From: Rhizodiscina lignyota
Lineage: Eukaryota > Ascomycota > Dothideomycetes > Aulographales > Rhizodiscinaceae
Reading direction: 5' to 3'
Assembly (NCBI GenBank): GCA_010015805.1
Contig: ML978121.1
Location: forward strand, 248,001-312,000
Length of the DNA: 64,000 nucleotides
Shown: positions 44,188 through 53,104 of the stretch, in pieces
Numbering within the stretch: the first letter of the stretch is position 1
How the letters are laid out: each line of letters opens with the position of its first letter
Position numbers and translations under genes: made by a program
Notes under the pieces: generated by a model
What the model saw: only the letters and a program-made list of their open reading frames with translations
Databases searched by the model: none
What the model was told of the DNA's origin: nothing

Positions 44188-45560
44188 TTACCTCGAGCGG
44201 CCGTATGTGGGAGCGGGCTTGGGCTTGTTCTGCAGCACGCCCTCGATCTCCTCCATCACCTCGGGCGTCAACTTGGGGATCAGCTCGAGGGCCTTGCAGT
44301 TGTCGTGGATCTGCTCGACTTTGGTTGCGCCAAGGATGACCTGTTGTGCTGTCATTAGTAACCGCGTCTACGTAATTCATGAGAATGTCTGGACGAAAAG
44401 AAAGAAAAATAGCTCCAAGACGTCGAACGGTGTGAGGTTGAAATAGAAGCCGAGGGGTGCGAGAGCGTGGAGGAAGGTATTTGGAATCACAGAATAAGCT
44501 AAAAACTCACAGTTGAAACGTTCGGATTCGCAACGCACCACGCCAATGAGAGCTGGCTCACGGAGCCGCCCAAGCGTTCGGCAATAGTAGTCAACTTCCG
44601 GACTTTCTCAATCTTCGATTGGCCCACTTCGGATTGGAGCGAGGCGATCGTGTCGTTGAACATACTGCCATGGTTCGCGAAGCGGCTGCCCTCTGGGATG
44701 CCCTGGTTGTATTTGCCGGTCAAAAGGCCTGATGCAAGCGGTGACCAGATGGTCGTTCCGTACTCGTACTTCTTGAACACCGGGTCGTACTCCACCTCGA
44801 ACCTGTCGCGGTGGAAGGCGTTGTACTGAGGCTGTTCGGCGATGGGAGCGATGAGGTTGTACTTTTCAGCGATGAGCGTCGCCTCTGTGATCTGCAGTGC
44901 CGACCACTCGGACGTGCCCCAGTAGTATGCGAGGTTGAGGTTGCGGATGACCTGCGTGAAACCTTCGACAATCTCGCGCATCGGTGTAGCAACGTCCGGC
45001 CTGTGAGCGAATACAACATCGACGTACGGCTGTTGCAGTCTCTCCAAGGAGCTCTTCAGCCCCTCAACAACGTGCTTCCTCGAAAGGCCCCTCGTGTTCG
45101 GCTCCTTGCGCCCCGTGCCGAAGAATACCTTGGTGGTGAGCACGTACTCGTCCCTGGGCCAATTGAGCTCCTTGAGAGCATTGCCCATCTCGATTTCCGA
45201 CTGGCCAGCGGCGTACGTCTCCGCGGTATCGAAGAAGTTGATGCCATTGTCCCATGCAGCTTGCAGGCACTCCTTCACGATGTTGCCCTTCTGCGTTCCG
45301 CCGTACGTGAGCCAGCCGCCCAGTGAGAGGACCGACACCTTGAGTCCAGTGGGGCCCAGGTGGCGGAAGACCATGTTCTTCGGGTCGTACATCGACCTGA
45401 CTGCCATCTTTGCGGTATTGTCGTCTCTGCGCGAGCTCGAAGAATGGAATTGGGCAGTGTGAGAACAAGACAGACGGGCCAAAGCCAATTGACGAAAACG
45501 GAGCTTCGTAAAGGGAGCTGGAGGAGAGTGACGAAGGAATTGCGTCGCGACGCGAGACAT
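44188..45560 (-). CDS. Aldo-keto reductase, potassium-channel beta-subunit (KCNAB) type
   Basis: NADPH-dependent aldo-keto reductase of the AKR6-like group. Exons 45560-44511 and 44340-44188 give 400 residues; the 170-base intron is GTGAGT..AACAG. The AKR tetrad is visible: Asp and Tyr in [12 protein letters not shown], Lys in LTTKVFFG, and His in VFAHRPD. The C-terminal exon gives [14 protein letters not shown], the cofactor-binding end typical of the group. The family usually starts near [13 protein letters not shown]; here 51-57 extra residues precede it, rich in Arg, Ser and His and nearly free of acids, resembling a mitochondrial presequence. A second ATG ([11 protein letters not shown]) could give the usual cytosolic form. 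Substrate unknown. Confidence 0.88.
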
Positions 45561-46605
45561 GCGAGAGCTTAAATATTCCTGACCTACGAGGCGAGCGCAG
45601 CTTCGGCGGTGTGCTCCCCGAGACTAGGGAGAGCTTTATGTATGGGGAGCTGCACCGCACGTTTTAAAATGGCAATATGCCCCATTGCTCAAGGCATGCA
45701 GTGCACACGTCTTCCATTCGTGCTGGATGTTGGACTTAACGCGGATATAGCGTCATCGATTAATAACAGCCCACTTCGCACCTTAGAAATCTCGCAAAGG
45801 TGGCGCATTTAGCGCGGGGCCCTCTGTCTATCAGTAGGATGGATCAGGAAGGCCGTTATTTACCGGGGAGGTGTTGCATAGATGCAGCAGTGAGGTAGAG
45901 GCTGCTGCGAGATAGAGGCTCTGCCTTCCGATTATCGGGACACTTATCCGTGCCAGGGACGGAGTTTCTCCAAGCTGGCCCTACGCACGCTGAGGTGCCC
46001 GTACGAGAATTTAAGCGGTGGTCCATGCTCTCGCTTTCGCTATTTCGATCCTGTGTGGCTGGAGCAATGCCACGTGCAAGTCAAGTGTGGCGAGTGCGTT
46101 TCAGCCAAGCAGCGGAGCTTTTGCGGGAAACAGGGACAGGACTGCGAGCAAGCTTCTACCCAAGCTATTCAAGCTTCACCCGCTTGTAACCAGGCCCGCG
46201 GGTTTGACCCTCTTCAGGGAATCTCACTCCCTCTTCCAGCTTAATTAAAGTCGACGATACCCGGGAGTGAGCCAAGTACAGTGGCGAATAGAAACAAGGC
46301 AGGCTGGCGTGGTGCGATGGCATTCGCTGCCCACTTACCAAGTCTTGCTGTTTGCCTGCCGAATGCGTGATGTTTAAAATTGAACAAACGGTGCCAGTTA
46401 TGCAGCTGCGTGGCGGCGAAATGATTTGAGCGCGTTCCTTATTATCTGTCTGTGGCGCTACTTCCTCTCCTCAGCCGCTGTCACTCTTTCGTGGACTCCA
46501 TTCTCTGAATGTTGTGGCACTCCCTCAGCCTCCTATCAACTCTCATCAAACTCCACATCTTCTTTAGTACCGCCCTTTTCTTCCACTTTAATCTTCTTCA
46601 ACATG
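45561..46605. promoter_or_regulatory. Divergent intergenic region AKR/PAP2 phosphatase
   Basis: 1.05 kb holding both promoters. A pyrimidine-rich run precedes the plus-strand start (46436-46600). No repeat or gene seen. Confidence 0.45.
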
Positions 46606-47952
46606 AACTTCTTCTCACGCCGCTCCGCGGCAGTAGATCCGAATACTGCCAATGCGACTGGCACGCGTGAAAAGAGAAGCTTCCGTCAGTCGATTATGGG
46701 AGATCGCAGCAACGAGCGCAATGCTGGTCCTCGAGCGAATACATGGAACACCAGGCCAACCTTTGGGCAATGGCTCAAGGCAACATGGCTAGATATCCTC
46801 ACCATGGCAGTGATGGGCGCCATCGGTCTGGGCATATACGAAGCTCATCCTGCTCCCACGCGATCTTTCCCCGTTCTCTTTCAGGATGGACAGATTGTAT
46901 ATCCCCAATTTGCTTATCCTCTGCGCAATAGGATAGGTACGTGAAAGGCTTCGTTCTCCTCACTCTTGCAGCAGTGAAGCCGGCTCTGAAGTGGCCATAC
47001 ATTCAATATCATCTACTTACGTGTCTGTCCAGTACCGATCTGGCTTTCCGTACTCCTCGGAACCCTCATCCCCATATTCATATTTCTCTGCATGCAAATC
47101 CGCATCCGCTCCTTCTGGGATCTCAACAACGCCATCCTCGGCCTATTTTACGCCATTATCACCGGAGCCGTCTTCCAAGTCTTCATCAAATGGTTAATCG
47201 GTGGACTGCGACCCCATTTCCTCAGCGTCTGTAAGCCCGCAATCCAACCTGGTGCGGCCAATACAGGCAATGGGTACATGAACATCATGTACGACCGCAG
47301 CATCTGCACCGGCGATACAGACACCATCGATGACAGTCTTGAATCCTTCCCTTCCGGCCATGCAGTCGCGGCCTACGCAGGTTTCGTCTACCTCTACCTA
47401 TACCTAAACGCCAAGCTCAAAGTCTGGAGCAACTACCATCCCGCGTACTGGAAGCTCATCGCCACGTACACGCCAATTCTCGGCGCCACACTTATCTCCG
47501 GCTCCCTGACTATTGATCAGTACCACAACTGGTACGACGTCCTCGCCGGCGGCATCATTGGCACCATCATGGCGTTCTCCGCATACCGTATGGTATACGC
47601 CAGCGTATGGGACTTCCGCTTCAATCACATCCCATTGACGAGACATGCTCCGTTCACGTACGGCGCTGGACCGAGTGCGTGGGATGGATTCCACGATGCG
47701 ACGTTCACGCGTAAAGCCGGATGGGGTGTCGAGCAGGGCAATGGGGCGTGGGGAGGAGCGCCAGGTGATGCATCGAGTGGTCCGAGGGGTACGCCGTTTA
47801 ATGGTGCTCCTGGCACTGGACCAGGCCATGTCACGAATGGATATACCAATGGAGCGACGAATGGGCTAACATATGGACAGGGCCACCGACCGACGTATAA
47901 TATTGGTCGAAGGCCGGTCCCAGGAACGAAGAACGGAACAGATGCGGTGTGA
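46606..47952 (+). CDS. PAP2-superfamily lipid phosphatase (diacylglycerol pyrophosphate phosphatase-like)
   Basis: Integral membrane phosphatase acting on phosphatidate, diacylglycerol pyrophosphate or similar lipids. Exons 46606-46936 and 47033-47952 give 416 residues; the intron is 96 bases (GTACGT..TCCAG). The start is the first ATG; the open frame upstream lacks one. Six hydrophobic segments are visible. Motif 1 is KWLIGGLRPHF and motif 2 is FPSGHAVAAYAG. Motif 3 occupies the usual place as SLTIDQYHNWYDVLAGG, keeping the catalytic His and Asp spacing but with Leu where Arg normally follows Ser. The last about 85 residues are Gly/Asn/Thr-rich, repetitive and probably disordered. AATAAA lies at 48112. 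Confidence 0.87.
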
Positions 47953-48472
47953 AGATCCAAACTCTGGTTACAAAATGTTACCTATGCTCTGCAATTCGGG
48001 CAGCTTCTGCACTATGGCGTTCTAATTCACGAACGAGCTTCTTCCATCCATGGACAGGTAATTGATTAGTTATACACTCGGCCTCCGGACCCCGAGGCTT
48101 GAATAAAGGCTTTGAAATCGTTTCGCTTTTCCTGCCGTAGATACATGAGAGCTGAATTCAGTGTTCATCTGCTGACACGAGGTGGCAAAATAGTTGGATG
48201 CAGGGCATGCTGTAACTCCTAAGGCCGAGCAGCTCTTGCACGTCAAGGTAAGCGGAACTTCTCCTGAAAATTTAGTTCTACGGTCATTCGAGTGTGTCTA
48301 ACAACTTGTACACCACTGAAGGAGTTATACACTTTGTTATACAGGCTAAACGTTATGGCTGTTCAGTGTCTTGGAAGAAAGCTGTGGGTAACGTTTTGTC
48401 GCCATCAAGGCTGGTAGCTTTCCTCTCTTCGCACTTTTGCAAGATTAGAAAATAATATCTTTTGAGAGCCAC
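47953..48472. other. Convergent spacer
   Basis: 520 bases between the PAP2 gene and COQ3 ends; contains 3' signals only. Confidence 0.5.
48112..48117 (+). terminator. Candidate polyadenylation signal of PAP2 gene
   Basis: AATAAA 160 bases after the stop codon. Confidence 0.4.
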
Positions 48473-49525
48473 TCAGCCCTCCCTCCTCACACCAAAGAAA
48501 TAATTCCCCAAACCCTCTATCCCTTTCCCTCCCCCTCCCACCTCCCTCCACCCCAATCCAGGTACATACATGACCTCCATCACAACTGGCTCACTCCACC
48601 TCCCCAGCCTCCCCAGCTCTTCCTCTCCCTGCCCGTCCAACTTCCGGAACCACTGCCTCAGCTCGTCCGGCTTGACATACTTCTCCCACTCATGTGTGCC
48701 CCTCGGCACCATCTTCAGCACCTCCTCCGCCATGAACTTCGTGACGAACCACGCCGGCCAGGTCCTTGAGATCGTGCTCAATACCAGCCAGCCGCCGGGC
48801 TTTACGTATGGCAGCATCTTCTCGAGGAAGCTGGACGGGTACGCAACGTGCTCCAGCACTTCGAACAGGGTGACGATGTCGTACTGTCTGTCCTGTTGTA
48901 CCACCCCTTGTGCCTCCAGCGTCTCTGCAAGTCCCTCAATGCTCGTATTCAGATATGTGAGACGTCCCGGTTCCAGTAGCAGTGGGTCCCGACGTGCGTG
49001 CTGTTTTGCGACGGCAAGGACCTCCGGTGATGGGTCAATTGCCGTGACACTGGCTGTGTCCCGCAAGCGCGCTGCCGACTCAGCGAAGATACCACCACCG
49101 CAACCAATGTCAAGATAGTGTAGCTTTGACTCTTCCTCTTCGGCTTCCTCGCCCTTTATATCTTGACTTCGCGCCGGAGACCCACGATGGGAGTACCCTG
49201 GCGGCGGGTACAGTGAACGGCAGCGCTTAATGAAGTCCTGCCGGATCGGGTTCATAGCATGTAAGATGCGCGAAGAGCCGTTTGGGTCCCACCATGAGGC
49301 GGCGAGCGCGTTGAAGTGGGATATCTCGCTTTCGTCGACGGAGGAAGACTTCGTAGATGGACCTGCCGATGAGGTAGAAGAGTACAGTCGGGAGCTCGGG
49401 CGCATTCGAATGGACGTCTTCGAGGCATTTTGAAGTTTGGTATGGCTCAATTGGCGTCTTCGGAGGGGAAAGAGGGTATGTCGGAGGAGGCGGAGTGCTG
49501 CTGGTGATGGGGGTTGGAGTGGCAT
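48473..49525 (-). CDS. COQ3: Ubiquinone biosynthesis O-methyltransferase, mitochondrial
   Basis: SAM-dependent methyltransferase performing both O-methylations of coenzyme Q synthesis on the matrix face of the inner membrane, within the CoQ synthome. 350 residues in one exon. Residues 1-60 are rich in Arg, Ser, Leu and Gln with few acids, a mitochondrial presequence. SHFNALAASWWDPNG opens the conserved core. Motif I of the methyltransferase is LDIGCGGGIFAE near 140 and motif II-III includes FEVLEHV. KPGGWLVLSTI and NYFF near the end are typical. A short acidic insert (EEAEEEE) just before motif I is unusual and lies in a likely loop. Confidence 0.95.
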   Translation of the reverse strand: MPLQPPSPAALRLLRHTLFPLRRRQLSHTKLQNASKTSIRMRPSSRLYSSTSSAGPSTKSSSVDESEISHFNALAASWWDPNGSSRILHAMNPIRQDFIKRCRSLYPPPGYSHRGSPARSQDIKGEEAEEEESKLHYLDIGCGGGIFAESAARLRDTASVTAIDPSPEVLAVAKQHARRDPLLLEPGRLTYLNTSIEGLAETLEAQGVVQQDRQYDIVTLFEVLEHVAYPSSFLEKMLPYVKPGGWLVLSTISRTWPAWFVTKFMAEEVLKMVPRGTHEWEKYVKPDELRQWFRKLDGQGEEELGRLGRWSEPVVMEVMYVPGLGWREVGGGGKGIEGLGNYFFGVRREG

Positions 49526-50062
49526 CTTGGAGATGGACTGCTGGCTGAAAATTGGCTTAGCGGATCAGGAGATGCCGTTTAGCCTGAAGAATCGGTGTGG
49601 CATCAACTGTTGTGTCGAGCGCGGTTGTAGTGTAGCTTTTTAGAGGTACAGAGTATAAAAATACAGAATACTTAAATAGGCTAGCGTAGCTGGTAATATA
49701 CGATGCACTAGTACTTCGCACTATATTACTCCGTCCAACATCACCAGTGTTTGGTGTCCTCCTCGTCAACCTCACAAACACCTTTGATGACCAGTGTAGG
49801 GCTACAGATGGGTTCATGGCCACCTGCTCTTAACATATGAAGTTTAACAACTTAAACCTAGTAAGATACAGTAGACGTACGTATTGCGGGACAGTCTCAC
49901 CAAGCAAAACATGACCACCTCTAATAAAGCGGCCTTCGTACCTTTCGCTGTTTTTACTTCCACCTCTAATTGCATTACGAAACCAAATGCAGTAAGACAC
50001 ACACTCTTTAAACATGTCATCATCAACCTCATTCTGTAGTACCGATGGAATACGTTGAAAAT
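49526..50062. other. Spacer between COQ3 and HET gene, locally AT-rich
   Basis: 49620-49750 is AT-rich with ACTAGTACTTCGCACTATAT-like sequence, perhaps a decayed repeat. An 87-codon minus-strand ATG frame (49830-50093) overlaps the last bases of the HET gene in another frame. Its composition is protein-like but I cannot support it further. Confidence 0.4.
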
Positions 50063-52156
50063 CTACGACAATCTGATTTGCGCGGCCGAGCATTCTCCTT
50101 TTGCTTCAAGGTCCAATATCTCACCATTCATTAAGCCATGAACATAGCATTCTCCGATGACTTTGAAACTCTTACGATGAGGCCTTAAAATGACTGGGAA
50201 ATTGCAACCGAAAAAGACAGCGATGACATCACCTCTTTCTGTCCTTGAAGGAACCAGACCCAGGAAGCCAGATTCCGAAATCATCAATCGTCGGCCGATC
50301 AGGGATATACTAGCAAGCTTCACATTGCTTGCAAGTCTTCCAGAATCCGGATTTGCTGTTGATATTGGAAAAAAATCTCGCAACTTTCGGCCGAAAACCA
50401 GCATTGACTGGTTTTCACGTTGGAATGATCGGAATCTTCGGAAATGTGTTAGACTGTCATCAGTCAAGTGAATTCCTGGTGTTCCGTCATGGTTACGGTT
50501 TTCGATATCTGTCGTACCTTCACTTTCAACCATCCAAGGCAGACTCTGATCCGAAGGCAAACGTAGGACCGCTGGATGGCCCACGCATAGAGTTTGCCAG
50601 AGCGCATGCAATTGACTACTCACAGATCCATATCGACATCGGCCAGATCTTGATTGTATTGGGGCTTCCACATGTGATGCATGGTGTGGAGTTGTAGCGC
50701 CGAGACCGTCGACACGATCAACTTCAAACCCGCTGCAGCTAAGCTCAGCATTGTCGCAGAACTCTACGTCTGTCATCCAGTTTCCTCCGGAATGGCGTGA
50801 TCGGATATATTGTATATGATTTCTCTCAAATGGACACCTCCAGTCTGGAAGCCAAGATGGCCATGTACTCGAAGAAGGTGGATATGTCCAACAGAAGAGG
50901 ACATCCAGCTTTCCAGTGGCTTCGACCATTGATCGTGCGTAGTCAGTGTAGACCTTTTGAATTGCCGCACCGTAGTTCGGGTTGACTTTCGACGAGATCT
51001 TCTCATCGATTACGCCAAGGACTCCATAAACCTTGTCTCTTGGATCAGTTGCACTAGATTGTCTGCTCAGTTGAAGTATGTGATGCAAGTCGTCGTTTGA
51101 ATCCTTGTTGGGCAGAGTAGCCAACAACCTATGGACTCGATACCCTGACGCCCACCCTTCCAAGCTTGCGCTCGTGGATGATTCCGTGGCGATTGGCTCG
51201 AGTATTTTGTTTATAGTCTCAAGATACCGTTGCCAGAAAACTGCTGCAACCCGAAGCATCCTCCTAGTGAATAGAATGTTACCGAACATTATCAGCGTGG
51301 AATGATGGTTGACGGCGAGCTCTTGGATAATCCATAGACGCTGCCAGTACGGTTTCCTAAAGAAAGATTCAGTTTCTTGTAGGACTTCCTGTCCTAGATC
51401 GTAGAGAAACGATGGTGGTCCGTCGGGTTCTTGTAAGACAACTCGGTTGACTTCATACAAAAACTGACTTGCTTTGTACTCGTGTTCCTTTGGTTCTCCT
51501 ACCCAAACCACAACTGCTCTGGCATCACTGTAGATGGTCTGCATTCGCTTAACTTGGTGATTGCGCTCGTCTTCGTCGGCTTGGTTGATGCACAGAGCGT
51601 CGATCCAGTAGTGCATTCCATTTCGTGTTTCTGGCCGAAGCAACAAAGCTCGTAATGCATTTTCAAGATTCTCAGAAACATTCCAAATTTTGCCGTTCAT
51701 TATGATTTGCTGTGTCGAGGTCTGGTTACCCCATGTATAGGAAAGAGCCTCGAAATCTCCCCATGCAAAGCGAGTAACCGCTGAAAGGTTGCTGGAGCGC
51801 GGCGATGGACTGGAAGAATGATCTGCCATGGGTGTTGAGGAAAAGTAGGAAAAGTAATCCGGTGAGCTACGCTCGATCCGCTCTTCCCGCTGATCTACTT
51901 CAGTAGAGAAGTCATCCGCATATTGCTCCTCTTCAGTAGAGAAGTCATCCGCATGTTGCTCCTTTCGTTCAAGCATGCCTCGGAAGCGCTCATACATCGA
52001 TGTGTGGCTTCTCTCGTCTAACGAGACATTCTTCAACCTGCATTTAACTATGTTAAATGTGGATTCGGAAGACCGGTCGGGCACCTGAGTCCCGGCCAAG
52101 GATGGGAGGAATTCGAGTACGCGGATTCCGTTAGGCTCCAGAAGTTTCTCGTACAT
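50063..52156 (-). CDS. Heterokaryon incompatibility (HET) domain protein
   Basis: 697 residues from the ATG at 52156 (MYEKLLEPNG). The open frame continues upstream without an ATG, so this is the first start. The HET domain covers about residues 130-300, with FEALSYTWGNQ at its front, then YWIDALCINQADEDERNHQVKRM and AVVVWVGEP, and YWQRLWIIQELAV behind it. The C-terminal part has the layout common to HET proteins (DPRDKVYGVLGVID, WPSWLPDWRCP, and GECYVHGLMNGE near the end). HET proteins govern nonself recognition and cell death after fusion of unlike hyphae; many copies have no known role. The N-terminal part holds an 11-residue tandem duplication. No intron is needed. The gene is whole as far as I can see. 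Confidence 0.9.
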   Translation of the reverse strand: MYEKLLEPNGIRVLEFLPSLAGTQVPDRSSESTFNIVKCRLKNVSLDERSHTSMYERFRGMLERKEQHADDFSTEEEQYADDFSTEVDQREERIERSSPDYFSYFSSTPMADHSSSPSPRSSNLSAVTRFAWGDFEALSYTWGNQTSTQQIIMNGKIWNVSENLENALRALLLRPETRNGMHYWIDALCINQADEDERNHQVKRMQTIYSDARAVVVWVGEPKEHEYKASQFLYEVNRVVLQEPDGPPSFLYDLGQEVLQETESFFRKPYWQRLWIIQELAVNHHSTLIMFGNILFTRRMLRVAAVFWQRYLETINKILEPIATESSTSASLEGWASGYRVHRLLATLPNKDSNDDLHHILQLSRQSSATDPRDKVYGVLGVIDEKISSKVNPNYGAAIQKVYTDYARSMVEATGKLDVLFCWTYPPSSSTWPSWLPDWRCPFERNHIQYIRSRHSGGNWMTDVEFCDNAELSCSGFEVDRVDGLGATTPHHASHVEAPIQSRSGRCRYGSVSSQLHALWQTLCVGHPAVLRLPSDQSLPWMVESEGTTDIENRNHDGTPGIHLTDDSLTHFRRFRSFQRENQSMLVFGRKLRDFFPISTANPDSGRLASNVKLASISLIGRRLMISESGFLGLVPSRTERGDVIAVFFGCNFPVILRPHRKSFKVIGECYVHGLMNGEILDLEAKGECSAAQIRLS
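51898..51962 (-). repeat. In-frame 33-base tandem duplication inside HET gene
   Basis: Two adjacent 33-base units differ at a single position (A or G at the TTGCTCC junction), giving the 11-residue motif EEQ(Y/H)ADDFST twice. It lies in the N-terminal linker before the HET domain. The near identity points to a recent event. Confidence 0.85.
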
Positions 52157-53104
52157 GGTATTGGCGGAGAAAAATTTACTCAGAAGTGAAAGAACTCGAG
52201 TAGAGAAAAAAAGCAAGGAGCAATGTCCTCTTTTAAACGAAGTTCTCAGCTCAGGTGTTGTCTTTTGGAAGGCCCAGCTCGCTCTGATGAAATATCTGTT
52301 GGTGGTGACGCTTCTTTGACTGGTGTGCTTACCATACCAATCAGAACGTTTTGGCCATGTTGTCGCTGCCTGCACCTCATTCTGAATTCGGTCAAATGAT
52401 TTCGGAATAGATTTGCCTCAAAGAAGAGCAGTAGGTATTTTCCATTCTGGTTTACTACGTATGGAGTAGTGTTTGAGTAAGCATAGTTAAACCCCAAGTC
52501 TATGTCACGACGAACATAGGGCTATTCAAGGTCGCATGTGCAATGGCAGCACCATCATGCCGGTTGCTATATTTCAAAGCGCACGCCTGCTCCCTATTCC
52601 GCTCCATCGATGGGATTGACGTTGAACAAGCTCTTGAAATGATCGAGGTTTATTGACGCAACAGCTCATGCCGGCGGCAATGTTGGGGAGAAAATGTAAG
52701 AACCCCGCGTCAAGGATGATTTTTTTAAAAAATGGTTCACATTTTGGTTTCTGATATCGTATCTGAGGCCTAACCCTACGTAGGTAATTACTATCTACCT
52801 AGATAGAGCTAGTTTTAAGCTATAAATAAATATAGATTTTATATTAAATAGGATTGTTATAAAGGTATATTAGGAGCTGTCCCGAATACTCTAAGATTTA
52901 GGGTCTCCCGAATAGTAGCGGCCTAAAAATAAAAATAACTCAAAAGACTCAGAGCAATTTGCACATCGTTGAACAACATTCCTTCTTGAAACATCCGGTT
53001 AGGGGATCATCACATCATCCGCTTTGGGGCGCACCACGAACCTCACACACATTTTCACTGATACGCCGCTGGGGAGTACGAGGATACTGCCGGAATTGCT
53101 TCCT
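52157..53104. other. Spacer with AT-rich, RIP-like island
   Basis: No gene. 52690-52990 is sharply AT-rich with TA-rich words (CTACGTAGG, CTACCTAGATAG, TATAAATAAATATAG), the look of a repeat decayed by repeat-induced point mutation. No coding remnant or terminal repeat is visible, so the parent element cannot be named. Confidence 0.5.

Noticed and set aside
49830-50093. 87-codon frame overlapping the HET gene end
   Set aside because: Has an ATG and fair composition, but overlaps the HET stop in another frame and has no domain; the HET protein already ends in the usual way.
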